Shown here: positions 1 to 12,671 of the stretch, one piece after another
How positions within the stretch are numbered: the stretch's first letter is position 1
Layout of the letters: every line of letters begins with the position of its first letter
Assembly (NCBI GenBank): GCA_009733575.1
Contig: ML769389.1
Coordinates: forward strand, 248,001 to 312,000
Reading direction: 5' to 3'
DNA: 64,000 nt
Source of the DNA: Gymnopus androsaceus JB14
Lineage: Eukaryota; Basidiomycota; Agaricomycetes; Agaricales; Omphalotaceae
Translations under genes and position numbers: made by a program
Notes under the pieces: model-generated
Seen by the model: the letters and a program-made list of their open reading frames with translations, nothing else
The model's database searches: none
Told to the model about the DNA's origin: nothing

Positions 1-2
1 AT

Positions 3-170
3 CCCGCGGTGGATCATGAAGTAGTGCATGTTGTGCGGAACCTGAGACGGCGGCGAAGGTCAAGTGCGCTATATATACAACAGGCGAAGAAGCAGAGGCG
101 TTTGTCTGCTGATGAAGGGGATAAGGGTGATGAAGATGAAGCAGACGATAGCGATGTCATAGAGTACTGA
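3..170 (+). CDS. C-terminal end of an unknown gene, cut by window edge
   Basis: The third forward frame is open from the left edge to a TGA at 168-170; the other two forward frames stop within the first 30 bases. The 55 visible residues comprise an Arg-rich stretch (RNLRRRRRSS), a Gln/Lys-rich stretch and an acidic tail (DEGDKGDEDEADDSD) ending in VIEY. A basic block followed by an acidic tail is common in nuclear or nucleolar proteins, but this is too little for a family call. It could also be chance coding. Confidence 0.4.
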   Translation, partial: PAVDHEVVHVVRNLRRRRRSSALYIQQAKKQRRLSADEGDKGDEDEADDSDVIEY

Positions 171-566
171 TGTAGCTACTCATGATAGCTCCTAACCAAA
201 GGCTTCGAACGTTACAAAATATAAACTGTAAACAACAGCTTGAAATGTAGATCAAAACACACCTCTGGAACGAAATTCTTTGGCCAAGGACCTATTCCGC
301 CAGCGCTGCGCCCAGTAATCAACACACTTTTGGTTCATTGGACGCGGTTCAAGAAAGCTTGCAGGCCGGCGCAGCGTGAATCTCCACTAGCTTCCTTCAA
401 GGTCGTATCTTCGTCAAATAGCAATTGCAGGGAGTCTGGATCCCGACAAGAGACCCTCAAATGTGACATGGGAGCAGGATTGCGGCACAACCGCTGTCCC
501 GGTTAGTCGGTAGAATCGGTTGTTCGCGGTTGAATGCATGTCTCCGACTGAATTCCTGCAGTTAAG

Positions 567-573
567 TATAAAA
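567..573 (+). promoter_or_regulatory. TATA-like box of the monooxygenase gene
   Basis: TATAAAA lies about 40 nt upstream of the ATG at 609, in the otherwise featureless spacer 171-608. Position and sequence fit a core promoter, which would imply a very short 5' leader. No other element was recognised in this spacer. Confidence 0.4.
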
Positions 574-608
574 CGCGTCGAAGGAGATGAGCTCCTCACT
601 CGGTAATC

Positions 609-2675
609 ATGCAAAAGTCTGCAAACCGTGTTAACGTCTTGATCGTATGTCCTGGTTTAGTTCTCTTTTGCGAATTGGCTGACAAAAATTCAGGCTGGAG
701 CAGGACCTGTAGGTCTTGTCTCTGCATTGCTTCTCCTCCGCAACGGCCTCTCTGTACGCATTATTGCGAAAGAAGGTGAATTTCGGACTGGCTATCGGGG
801 TCCTAGTATTCAGGCTAGTCACTACACCTCTTTCTCTGCTTCTGCTTCCAATGCCATCTACCTACATACTCATAGCCTCGCACTCTCGAACTCTACAAAT
901 TTCTAGGAATTCTCGACGATATATGGGCTGCTTCTGGCGGACACCAGCTTATCCATCGGTATACTCTCCCCGATGACGGCCAGCCACCGTTGATTATGTG
1001 GGGTGAAGAGCCTCCTGTGATCCAAACTGTAGATAAGCCATATTTTGATCACCGCAACATTGGTCAAGTCGACCATGAAGCCGTCCTTCGTAACTGCCTG
1101 CTCAAAGACTATGGTGTGCAGGTAGAGCTGGGATTGGAACTCGTCAAGTATGAACATAGCCTCGGATCTGATTTTGTCTCGGCCACAATCAAAAATGCAA
1201 TTCAAGATGGAACCACTGAAGTAGCCGAATTCGACTGGCTCATTGGTGCGGAGGGGGCCCACTCTGTTACCCGCAAACAACTGGGATGCACCTTCCTAGG
1301 CGAATCCTATTCTCAGGCTGTGATGTTGTTGGGGGATATACATTTACTGAACGGGTGGGGTGATGATGTCAGTATGCTCTTGGTTATCTTCCTGGTCGAG
1401 ATGCTGAACCGGTCCTATAGCACATAAAGGTTTGGGGGGAGCTGGGGAAAAAAGCTGTTTTATTCCGCCCCTACCAATCTGCATATTCTGCTCAACACTC
1501 TACTCCAACTCAGACCTTCAACGACACCCGAACACAAGTCATGCTAAGTGCTTCTGACCTCGAACTTGAACGACTGGCAACCCTCTGTAATGACCGTGAC
1601 GCACTAGTCGAGGAGATTTACGCGTTGAGTGGACGAAGGGACTTGCTTTTCGGGAACTTGATTGACGCTGCGATTTGGAAACCAAATGTTCGCATGGTGG
1701 ATAAATTTGGGGAAGGAAGGGTGTATATCGCTGGAGGTGAGATAAACTGTGTTCCTATCGAATGTTTCCTTGATATATTTTGGTAGATGCCGCTCACGTT
1801 CACAGTCCTACCGGAGGTCAGGTAAGCATTTGACATTCGCAAAATTCAATCTCCTAATTCACTTGTAGGGCCTAAATTCGGGTATACATGACGCCTTCAA
1901 CCTCGCCTGGAAACTATCCCTTGTGCACAAAGGTCTTGCACCTTTCTCCCTCCTTGAATCCTACACCACGGAACGCGCGCGCATCATCGGTGCAATGCTG
2001 AATAAGACCACCGCCCTTTTAAATGAAACTTTTTTGAGATCCTCTAGCGGAGGTGGGTCCAATCTAGGATGGGCTCGCGGCTTCGAGATTCGGATGTTTG
2101 GGATTAATTACAGAGGGAGTCCTATCGTCATGGACGATGTACAACCACCTGCGGAGGTACTGGATCCATACAAAATGTCTCCGGACGAGCCTGTGAGAGG
2201 TGGCGATCGAGCACCGGAGGCGGTGGGGTTGAAAGTTTACGGTGGGGATCATCCTTCGTCGGAGGAAACGACGACTAGTTTGTTCGAGATTTTCAAACCA
2301 ACGTACCATACCGCACTCGTCTTTACGGCGTCTCCCAGAACTCCGGGATTGCAGGAAGTGCTTGTGTTCCTCCAAGCGCATGGCAAGGGTAAATCTGAGA
2401 CGGTGCGGGCCGTCATTATACATCCCCAGTCTCCCTCGGGCTTCGAATCGGTTCAAGAAGCGTTAGGCAAAGAGCTTGCAGGGATTGACGAAGTGATGGA
2501 TACAGAGGGACATGCATGTCGGGTTTATCTTCGATCAGTACCTGAATTTGTCTCGGCCTTTCAGGAAGGAGGAGAAGGACTGGTCGTAGTCGTGGTCCGT
2601 CCTGATGGACATGTTGGAACGATAGCGAAAGATGTAGAAGGGGTGGAGATGTATTTCCGAATGGTTTTTGTATGA
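609..2675 (+). CDS. FAD-dependent aromatic hydroxylase (phenol 2-monooxygenase / TfdB-like)
   Basis: Class A flavoprotein monooxygenase, expected to hydroxylate phenolic or other aromatic substrates using NAD(P)H and O2. I read six exons: 609-644, 694-813, 876-1367, 1421-1736, 1787-1821 and 1869-2675. The N-terminal Rossmann motif is AGAGPVG. A PRTLELYKFLGILDDIW block follows. The middle motif is DWLIGAEGAHS, and the FAD ribityl motif GDAAHVHSPTGGQG is assembled across two introns. The C-terminal part, with RPDGHVGTIAKDV near the end, resembles the thioredoxin-like domain of phenol hydroxylases. No frame break is needed. The 814-875 intron uses a GC donor. The substrate cannot be told from sequence; secondary-metabolite or lignin-aromatic roles are both possible. 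Confidence 0.85.
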
Positions 2676-4657
2676 TTTAACGGAGCGGCTAAGTACTGGT
2701 GTATGCAAACGGCGTTAAAGTAAATTTAAACTCTTCAATACACTTCCGAGTTATTTCTAGCTTTGACCGGTTGCATCACAGATGTTTTATGCAATTTCTT
2801 GCATTATTTCTGAGCTAGAATCTGCTGAGTAGCCTTGAGCGCCTTATTAATCCATGTTTATTTGCCTTTGTGCTACAGCATACGGTAGCGACCCTCGATA
2901 GGCCAATGACGAGTGTTAGACTTCGAAGCGGCAACGTAGGGTCTTTCCCTTCCAAGTTTCCTTCCATCAGTACTCACGACCTACGCAAGCAGACTCTAAG
3001 AATCCGATGGATGCACTGTCTAAATTCCCTCTTGTCCAAATTTATTCCATAGCCGGCGCTTCAATTGCGATGGTAGTAAGGCAGCTCTGGCCTCCAGCTT
3101 TCGACTCCGAGTCGTATTTATTTGCCTCTCCTTGAAGCTTTGAGTCCGACTCGAGCCAGGTTTCAAGGAATTCTTAGAGAGTATGCGTATGAGGGTTCCT
3201 CATCTACTTGGAATATTCCGGAATTTAGTACTGGCTCCAACTTTGCAGATGCTATTTTATTGTGAGCTGTTGTTACAGATTCCGCGACTTAGCTAAAGCA
3301 GTCCCTCTAGAGGTTGACGGTTGAAAACTAGAACTCGTAGAGTCCGACACTTTCACCAACCTCATAGAAGGCGGGTCACCAAGCTATCCGCGACTTCTCG
3401 CTATCTAATCCAAGCGAAGCCGTTGTGAAATAGGTCAAAGCAGCAATATACATGATGACGTCTTGCTTTCTGAGTGCTTCTTGCGACAGCCATGCGTTCA
3501 GCGGACCGTCAAAAATTGCGGCCATCTTGGGTCAGTATAGCTTACGACCTCAGTATTTGGTCCGTCCTAGTTCGACAACCTTCTTGTTGTCGATACCATC
3601 AGGTTTGTGCTGTCTGGTGGCGAAAGAAAACAATAAGCACCGGTAGGTTTAGTGCACTGCTCTTTCTCGATTCTGATTCCCAAGCATTTTTTCTTTTTGT
3701 TTAAGGATATAGATCATTTCACACCGTAATTCGCGGGATGCGCCTCATTATCTGGTTGTTCATAGTCAATCCGTGGGGCAACGACCTTGAACCTACTGGA
3801 TGGCTCTGGGCGCTCCACCTCATGTCGATGAAATCCTCTTTCTCCTGCGTCGTGCGATGGGATCAATTTCCTTCCCAGTCGAAACTCTGGACTTCGCTCC
3901 ACGGAGGTGGGGTACCGAAAACACAATAAGATGAGTCAGGGTCCGGGGTTGGCATGCTTTCTGTCAGATCCTCTTTCATACTGAATCGACTTTAACAATA
4001 AACCATACATCAAAATATAGAAATCATACCAATGAAATCTCTAATGCTGTCCCATACTTTTATTGTCTTTTGTCTCCCATCAGGTCATGCTAAACAACGA
4101 ATTTTGAAAAGAGTAAGGAATGGTGGGGGAAAGCGAAAGCATCTTAAGTTATAACCTATAACTTAACAGCTGTAATACACCTCGTGCTGAGAAACTTTAC
4201 TTTGCAACACGTTCCACCAAGGTCAGCATTCGTAATTCATATGATACCGCATATACTCATGCAAAATACAAGACGTAGATTGCGATTCGGTCTCGATGGC
4301 TAAGAGATAAACGTCTATTGTTATAAAGAAAATAAACCTATTTTTCCTCGCGGACGTGTTTCATTCAGTATCAACGTCTACGCTGGTAAGTTCGGATCCC
4401 TTCATCCGATCCAGTGGCAGGATATTAAGGTATGTAATGCCTTGTATTTCTTGTCTGTGATCCATAAAGTTGTTTGTGGCGACTCTATTGCCGAGGCCTG
4501 TATGCGAATTACAGATCCCAAAGGGGCTTACATTCGAAGCTAATAAAAGGGCGATGGGAAGATCTGTGTATTGCTCTGCTCCCCGACGACCCATTCAGCC
4601 GCTTACCACATTCGTTCTATCATCTACATCTCCCAGGTACCATATTCATTCCTCAAG
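2676..4657. other. Gene-free spacer, about 2 kb
   Basis: Only short ORFs on both strands (longest about 77 codons) without motifs. Several GACTCGAGTC-like short runs occur around 3100-3170, but I see no terminal repeats, transposase or RNA gene. The last 100 bases must hold the promoter of the zinc-finger gene. Confidence 0.4.
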
Positions 4658-6161
4658 ATGACTGTCTATGGGCCGAAGAAGAAAGATGTTGATAGAAAAC
4701 GACATAGTAAGTGACCCACGCTACTCTCTGCCTATTGTTCTCTTGGAATGGTCATTCAACTTTTATTTTTATTCCAGCAAGCGCGTGTAGGTACTTCCAA
4801 ACAGGCACTTGCCCTCTTTCTGCGGTGCACTGCAACTTCGCACACGTTTTCTCGTCTACCAATGCCTCCCGGTATTGCAAAGCGTTGTCGATTTTATGAG
4901 GCTGGATACTGTCGGTACGGAAATGCGTGTAGATATGAGCATGATCCCGTGCATTATGTGCCATTTACAGGTAACGTCGCTCGCCTTTATGTGCAAGTTG
5001 CCAATCAGAACCTCATTGTTGTGTATCTTAGAGGGAGCCTACATGCCAATATCATGTATAGTGAATTTTCAGATCTCTGTAGGCCAGAAGGAACTGATCG
5101 CTTTTTCTTTGTAGATGCACCTCCCTTATACACAGGACCTCAGACTATTCCAATCTCCCCCGTCGTTTATCCACCACCACCTTTCTGGGCATACGACCCT
5201 CATTCGCAGTTTTCTCCGTCTCCGTCCCAATATCACGTCGAAGAGGTGTATAACAATCCCGTCCATCATTCCGGATTTGTTTCGCGTAGTCACTCGATCG
5301 ATTCTTCGAGTTCTTTTACCACAAATTCATCTTATTTGCCGTCCGACCAGGCTGAAGTAGTTGCTGAGGGTGATACTCCCTACTCGGAAACGACGATCGA
5401 TAACGCACCAAGCCATCGCCACTCAGTCGTCAAGTCGAAATCTAACAAAATCCAACCCGTTCCGACTGTCAGGTCTAGAGCTGTTTCTAAGACGCGTAAC
5501 AAGGAAACCAAGTACAAGAGTAGGTTTGTTCATTTGATGAGATTTAATCGCTCACCGCGATCCCAGCTGTACAATGTAAATTCTACCGCCCAGCTACGAA
5601 ATATTGTCCGAAAGGCGATGATTGTACTTTGTGAGCTGCAAATTACCCAAATTACCATGTTTTTCCGCTCCTGTTAACATAGTCCTCTTAGCATTCATTC
5701 CACTCCTTCCAACCCCAGCCTCCCATCTAAGCCTCTTACTCGTCTCGAAGCTGAAAGAGAAAAGGGCTACTTTCCCGTTACTTGGAGAGTTATTGGCGGC
5801 GGGGTACTCATGGGCGTCTCGGGCGCCAATAAACCCAATTCAGAAACCGGTTAGGGGTTTGTTTCTCACGTATTGGTTCGCATCTAATCTGCTTTTCTTT
5901 CAACAGAACTCGACGACCAGAGCAAAAAAGGACCATCTTCAGCGCCCTCCAATGTATTATCCGTTTCTACCTCTCGCGAAGTGCTACCGCCGGTCCTGTC
6001 TCTCGACCTCCCTGGCATCACCACACCTAGGAAACGGACAAGATCAAGTCCCTCAACACCAGTGAAACTAGATTTGGCTGTATGTTTTGCATAACCTTCT
6101 CCTGAACACCATTATATCTCAATATATATCACAGGGAATCTTTCCAGCCGAGAGTCCTTGA
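4658..6161 (+). CDS. CCCH-type zinc-finger protein
   Basis: Probable RNA-binding nuclear protein. The first exon starts MTVYGPKKKDVDRKRH, with a basic nuclear-localisation-like run. After an intron (GTAAGT to TTCCAG, ending about 4778) comes finger 1, CRYFQTGTC-x6-C-x3-H. Finger 2, CRFYEAGYCRYGNAC-x3-H, lies about 15 codons on in a different frame, so a tiny intron or a one-base insertion lies between them (4850-4895). An in-frame intron 4971-5114 follows, then a Pro/Ser-rich middle. A conserved block YFPVTWRVIGGGVLMG (about 5766-5813) precedes a low-complexity tail ending GIFPAESP. Exon boundaries between 5520 and 5690 are uncertain. Fungal proteins with this WRVIGGG block often carry a further finger after it; none is visible here. 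Confidence 0.7.
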
Positions 6162-6524
6162 TCCATTCCGCCATAATTCGCCATTTTCTTTCAGAATTGC
6201 GTACCCTTTCGACCTTCTTGCGCAGATTCTGGTTTCCGCGCTAAATTGCCGGTATCTTGGGTTGATTTTTGTACTGTTTGTGAACGACGCTACTACTGTA
6301 CTACTGCTGTATTTCTAGTATATGCCATTATGCCAATTTTTGCGTACCCCATCGAAATTGCGTACCGTGTCGGTCGCTCTATTATGTACTACTAGTACTA
6401 GTGCCGATTTGACTGATGGATTGCCGTGCGCGGCAGTCGCGCGCAGGGTCCCCTTTTGCTTACTCTCTCTCTTTATACTTGGATCCACTGCAAGGCGCTC
6501 TACAGCTTTTCTTCCTTTACCACC
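6162..6524. promoter_or_regulatory. Spacer and promoter region of haem oxygenase
   Basis: Separates two codirectional genes. It contains C/T-rich stretches and a TATACTTGG run at 6474-6482, about 45 nt before the ATG. No structured RNA or repeat was seen. Confidence 0.3.
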
Positions 6525-7714
6525 ATGTCCTCCATAGACTTCAATCAACCGCTATCCGAAACTCTGCGTCAGTCAACGAAGGAGGCACACGATGAGATTC
6601 AAGTAACGTCTCTGTTTCCTACGAATGGGAACGTCTATTCACAGTTCTTATTTTCTTTAGTATAGTGTCGGAGCGACAAAGCTGTTAAGTGGCGAGCTCA
6701 CCAAAGTGAGTCTTTTCTTTGAACCAGTCGCATAGATGCTCAAAGTAATGTTGCTCCTAGGAAGAATACTCGCGGTTTCTAATGATGCTCTGGCATGTCT
6801 GTAAGTGGCCAGTTATGACTGCAAAGCAGTATCAATCTTATTAATGACACATAGACTCCACCCTCGAGCAAGCTTTAGATCGTCATTCCACGAACCCAGT
6901 GCTCGAGCCAATATACAATCCAGCTCTCTTGCAACGTGCACCTGCTCTCTCGTCCGACATTGCTCAGCTACTTCAAGTCCCCGAATCGGACTGGCAATCT
7001 CACCCTATCCATACCTCTCCTGATGTCTTCTCCTCCAGCGGCGCTTACCACCTATGTCGATAGAATTTCAGCGATATCCAACTCGGATGATCCTTCCCCC
7101 CTTGTTGCCCATGCCTACGTTCGTTACCTCGGTGACCTCAGCGGTGGTCAGAATATTCGGCATACCTTGGCCAAGGCTTACGATCTAGATGAAGCTGCTG
7201 GAGAGGGCGTGTCCTTTTACGCTTTCAAAGAACTAGCGTCTTCTAAGGTTGCTTCTTTGGGTGAAATGAGGCGTATCAAAGATTGGTTCAGGGATGGAAT
7301 GGACAAAGGTACTGAGGGTAACGTTTCCGTTAAAGGTATCACCGTCTTCCCCTTAGTTTTTTCATTCGGGTCTCATTACGCGTTCAAATATAGCCGCTAT
7401 TACTCAAGAAGCTTCCGCGGTGTACTATTATAACGGGAATCTTTTTAAAGCTATCCTAGACCCGACCCAGCAAAGCTCTATCCCCGTTACACCCAAATCT
7501 CAGTCTGGCAGTGGATTAGTCACCTCAATCCTTGGAGTAATTACGGTTGGTAAGTAACTGTTCTGCTTGATTCGTATTTGATCTCACGTACTTTCCAGTT
7601 TCTCTCGCACACTTTGCCCTCGTACTTGGCGGTTTCTCTGGACCCCGAGGTTTCGCCAAACTAGCTGCTGCTGAGCAATGGATAGGATCATTCTGGGGCA
7701 GCACAGTGCAATGA
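6525..7714 (+). CDS. Haem oxygenase, membrane-anchored
   Basis: Cleaves haem to biliverdin, Fe2+ and CO. The start MSSIDFNQPLSETLRQSTKEAHDEIQ carries the proximal haem-ligand His of the family in the TKEAH context. Exons continue with LMMLWHVYSTLEQAL and the family signature AYVRYLGDLSGGQ (about 7117-7152). The last exons give a hydrophobic segment (LGVITVVSLAHFALVLGGF) near the C-terminus, expected to anchor the enzyme in the ER membrane, then EQWIGSFWGSTVQ. Introns are 50-60 nt with consensus ends. Between PIHTS and MSSPPAALTTYVDRI (7009-7022) the frame moves by one base with no intron possible. A one-base insertion in the pyrimidine run is the simplest reading, probably sequencing error. 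Confidence 0.85.
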
Positions 7715-7963
7715 TTAATGTGCTGCGCTCCCTTTGCGTTGCTCTCCTCATGAACATATGATAACTTCACGATAGAGCTCTGGAATAACTTACAGATGCA
7801 TTGTATTACATTCATGAATTCGAATTTAACATGCTATTCGCGTTGACGATCGTAGTTTAAACTTAAGCTTGAAGTCCTTTGGCCTTCGGGAGCGAAGACT
7901 TGGATACGGCGGCAAGAATTTAGGCGCTCATCTCGTTCCTTTCCGTCCACTCTATATTCTAGG

Positions 7964-10900
7964 ATGGCCTTTTTGTCCAAAGTCTTTGGACGGAAAGACA
8001 AGAAGCAGGACGAAAAGCCATCTGCGAGCAACTCTTCCTCTGAAGCTTCTGCTTCCCCTCTCGAAGGCAAATTTGAATATGTTATTCCTAGCCCTTCCCC
8101 AGTCGGAAAGGGTCCTGACTATCCTCATCTCTCCCTGAATTTGCCTGAACGTAACGGTAGAGAAGAAAGTCGGGCCCTCAGTAATGTCTTTGGAAATGAT
8201 GATTCAGTGGTTGGTAAGACTAGGCTGTCTCCTGAACAAGCTCTGGTAATAGTCCGTGCGTGTTCACAAGCTATTATTGCTCGAGGTACGTTCTACTTTC
8301 TCTCCTTTGTTCTTCAATCTTTCATTTATTTATTAGGCCTCGAGACTCTTGGTATCTTCCATCCACACTGGCATTCAGCTTCCCCGGCCACACAACAGAG
8401 ATTAATTCTACTCTTCGTACAATCTTCTGCCACCGTGTTCGAGTCTGAAATCAGCTCAACACGATCTCCCCACGATGTCGCTGCAGTCCTTCGATGGGCC
8501 TTTCGTCATCTTAAGCTTGACTCTGCTTCATTTGGAAATAATCCGACCTGGTATCGCGATTTTTTCGAGGCGGAAAAGTCTGGTTCGTACCCACCAAAGT
8601 CATTCTCCGAAATACTGGCTCCCCAACTCCCCCCGGTGAACTGGCAGCTCCTGAACGCCACTGTTGAATTGTTCAGTGCTGTGGCAGCTCACGCCGAGGC
8701 AAACGGTGTTTCCGGAAGTAAACTCTCCAAGCTTCTTGGATTGTGGCTGCTTGCTCCCGAAAGGTCCACGTCAGACCACCACGACTTTCTCTCGTTCTAC
8801 GACCAATGGGAAAGGCAGGGACGTATTCTAGAACATCTCTTCCTTTCGTATATCAGGTTCGTATTCTACCCCTCTCTTGCCTCGTGTTGCGTCGGAGCGC
8901 TAATACCGTGTCTAGGAATGAAGTTGCCAACCATCCCATGCCCAAGCGCTTGGTTGAACTGGTAAAGCACTATCCCTATGCCAATCATTCTCAGCCATCA
9001 CCAGAACACGACCTTCTTCCTCGTCCACGGTTCTCGACGCGACGTTACGATGCGCTTTTTGTGCATATCGAAACAGAAGCACCTCCTTCTGGCGCAAAAC
9101 CGTCGAAAATATCTCTGCAAATGGTCGCGGATGCTATTCACGCTTCCAATCCGAGTGCCAGTGATTCTATACCGTATTCAGTGTGGCGAAAGATCCAAGA
9201 AACCGGAAGCGCAGTTTCGTCTGACGAGCTTCTCTATTCTGCGACTGCAAAGTATCCTGGACTTGGTCGCATCCTGAGCGACGATACGCTGGGTACCCTT
9301 TCACTGCTTGCGGATGAAGATATACAGGCAGAGTCTTCCATCGTTTTCATATCTGATGATAGAAAGATGAATAACGACCGATATGGGACCAGAAAGGCTA
9401 ATAGAAGCACTAGCAATCATGCTCGACAGCTATCAGCATCCTCTACCAATACGGTTACTGCTCAAGCGAGTCAAAACCAACTCGGACTGGATTGGACTAG
9501 CTTCTCGACTTCTGGCTTCCTAGAGACGAGTCCCTTGACCACCCCTCTCGCGGAGACTCTTTTGGATAGCAAAGATACTGAAGTAACATCTCCCAGTGTT
9601 ACACCATCCAGAAAGGGTAGCAGAAAATCCGCAAAGTCCCCATCTCGCAGAAGCTTGGACGTTCTTCCTCCAATCTCCATCCCTCCATTTGCTATCATCG
9701 GGTCTCAGCTACAAAAAAGCGCTTCCACCTCTAATGTGGCTTCGAAAACTAACTCCCGAGTAACAAAAGCCGAGCTTATAAAAATCGATGAAGGTTTTAT
9801 TGATTTCTGGAACGACTCATTACTCGATCCGATTACCGACGTTGAAACTTGGCCAGATTCGTCGTTTGTAGGTTGAAGACCAGCGTTGTTCCTGAACTCG
9901 AATCTGGAGAGCGAGCCCAGGCAAAAAAAGTAGAGTGGATGGTGGTTGAGCAAGAGTATATAAAGCCGACTCCGCAGTCGCCTCCTTCTCTCCCTGTGAG
10001 CCCTACAGTACAAAGTGCCACCAGTCCAACTACTGTAGAATCGACTTCTCAGTCACCTTCCAAGCGCGCTTCATCCCCGCGACCTTCCTTGTCTTCTTCG
10101 GTAAATACTTCCATGAAGCGATTCAGCTTCTGGAGTAGTTCGAAGAAAGATAAAGGCGAATCCTCTCCCACCAAGAAGAAGAAGGGTAAGGATGTTAAGG
10201 TTGGGGAAATGGGCGAAATTTTGACAGAGGAGCCCAAGTCGGCTTCACCGCCCAAGAAGAGTGTTGAAGTGCCAGCGGTCGTTTTGGAGGAGCAAGAGGA
10301 TAGGGAGGTGGCTGTAGGCACCAAGGACAAGGCTCGCGATGAGAGCATGTCGGCAGGTATAGCTCTGGTAGCCACTGGCGTAGTTGCTACTGGGGTTGCC
10401 GCTGTCATCGCCGAAGCCGCGGAAAAGACCCAGGAAGAGGGTGTCGCTACAAAGGAGGTGGAAAAGAAGGCTATCCCGGCGGCTCAACCTGTAGAAGAGA
10501 AGCAAGGACTTCTATCCCCGTAGTAACAGCTCCAGAACAAGGTAAACTGCTTGTTATCTTCCATCTGAGGTATTGATTCAATTTTCGTTTGTAGTTGAAG
10601 AACCCACCTCTCTTTCTCCAGCCGCCGTACCCGAGAACACTCCTGTGCTGCCTTCTAGTGAAGAGAAACCTGAACCTACGCCGGAAGTCGAGGAATCATC
10701 TGGTGAACCTGCTGCAGAGGAATCTAGGGATGTTCCCGCTGTTCAACCCACGGAAGTTGCTGAACCACCCTCATTCGTATCCGAAGACACTTCTACACCA
10801 CTCTCTAATGGCGCTTTACTACAACAACCTGCGCCGGTAGTTGAAGAAAACGAATCTAGGGATATTCCTGTTGTCGAGGAATCCACGGAAGTCTCTCAAC

Positions 10901-12473
10901 CCGCTGCTGTCGAAGAACCCGTAGAAGTGATCGAACAACTCTCATCCGATGAACCTGCCGAAGCCATTGCTGCTCAACAAACCGAGGAGTCGGCACCTGT
11001 TACTGAGCGCGAGGCGGAAGAGCAGGTTGTTTCGAATATTCCTGTTCCGGAAGAAGTAGCACATCCTGTTGAGCCCAAGGCAGACACAGAAATTATTCCT
11101 GAATCTGTCGAGGAACTTCCCGAGACCGACATTGCTCCTACAGCTGAGCCGCTGGAACCTTTAGAGGAGGTCGAACGGGAGCCTACCTCCAACGAAGATG
11201 CTTTGGAACCATCGCACGAGGAAGCCACCGCCGTAGTCGATGTAACGGATGAGGTTGCGCCTTCCGCCCCTACGGTTGATGAAGGCATGGATACTGAAGT
11301 TCCACAGGACGTTCCTGAAGCGGAGGTTGCCGACGTTTCCGAGGGTCACTTCGCGCCTCCGGAAGATGTCGAGAACGTTGTATCCGAGCACCCTACGGAA
11401 ACAAGTACTATCGATAATCAGGTCGCCGTCGCTGAAGAAGAGGAGACGGCTGCTCAAAACGGTGTTGAAGAGGTTACATCCGATGAACAGATCATTGAAC
11501 CTTCTTCGGAGCCTGTGTCGATAGAGAAGCCAGCTATCTCGGACGAAATCGTTCCAGTCCCAGGTGAAATAGAGCAGTCAGACGCTGTTGATCCCACGTC
11601 AGTTGAGGAACCCTCAGATTCGCACTCTCTCGAATCTGATATGCAAGCGGTTGAAGCGGAGAAAGAGGCGGATGAGAGGATAGAAGATCAAAGCAACGGC
11701 GTCACTGTCGATGAAGAGTCTCCCGTTCTTGCATCTGCGGAAGTCGAATCTGCAGTAGAGCCCGAAATACCTGAGGAAGATGTTGATGAGCCTGCTGTTG
11801 AGGAAAGAGAAACTACAGAGGCTGAGGCTGTTGAACACGAGGCCAATGGTGCATTGGAGATGGAGGAAGCACCGGTTGTCGACTCTGAGCCCATAGATTC
11901 CCTAGTTCACGCAGAGCCTTTAAGGGAACCCTCGCCCGGGCCTGAGAACGACGCATTTTCATTGCCAGAGGTACCCATTGTAGATGCTCCGATTATTGCT
12001 CCACCGCCAGAGTCCCTCGTTCACGCCGAGCCTTTCCTGGAATCATCCTCCGATCCCGACAATGATGCACCTTCGTTGCCAGAGGCTATTCCAGAAAACA
12101 ACGAGGACAACTTGCCTCCCGCACCCGAGAGCCTTGTTCTTTCTGGTGAAACGCCTGGGCCGCACCTTGCTTTGAGCTCCAGTGAGGCTGTTACCGCTGC
12201 TTTGGTGGCTTCTCCCGACGAGCCTACGGAAAGTTCCACTCATTCCAAAGATAAAGATATAGTTGAAGAGGAGACCCAAGCGGCTGAGGAGGAGGATGAC
12301 GTGGCTGAAGCCCCCATCGAAAATGGCTCTCGACCTACGCTAGAGCATGATGAGGTTGAAAGCAAGGCTGAGTCGGAACGTAAGTTGGCTCTTCGATCGT
12401 ACCGAATTAAGAGTTTGCTACTAACACATCTTTAGTCACTGAACCCGTGGAATCCGAGCCTACTGAAGCATGA
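7964..12473 (+). CDS. Msb1/Mug8-domain polarity protein with long acidic tail
   Basis: The N-terminal half matches the Msb1/Mug8 domain (PF08101), a RhoGAP-like fold linked in yeasts to Cdc42/Rho polarity signalling. Visible blocks are MAFLSKVFGRKDKK, LSPEQALVIVRACSQAIIARG joined by an intron (8286-8336) to LETLGIFHPHW, then LLGLWLLAPE and a second intron near 8858-8917. A Ser-rich, basic linker (about 9590-9670) follows. The segment 10573-12435 is about 620 codons of Glu/Val/Pro/Ala repeats (EEP, VEE, SEPV types), certainly disordered. The last exon ends LTEPVESEPTEA. Two one-base frame breaks lie at about 9853 (between DVETWP and RFVVCRLKTSV) and about 10505. Both read as missing bases. The total of roughly 1,400 residues is long for the family. 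Confidence 0.8.
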
Positions 12474-12671
12474 AATCTTTGGTAAGTATGCGTCTTCCCA
12501 TTTCATTCCTTTCCAACTTGCTTCCCGTCGACCTATCTTTAACATTTTATTCATCCTATATACCATTGTTGCATATACTTCACTCTTAGCTACATTCAAT
12601 GGACTCGCTGCCTGTAATAAGCGTGCATGCTTCACATCTTCATTTAAAGATGCATAATCCCTTCCTTATAT

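Noticed and set aside
2870..3930. Several short ORFs in the 2.7-4.6 kb spacer as a possible gene
   Set aside because: No splice sites join them into a protein-like sequence and no motif is present.
10049..12279. Minus-strand ORFs opposite the Msb1-like tail
   Set aside because: Antisense to a biased repeat region; Ser/Thr/Gly-rich without start context or domains.
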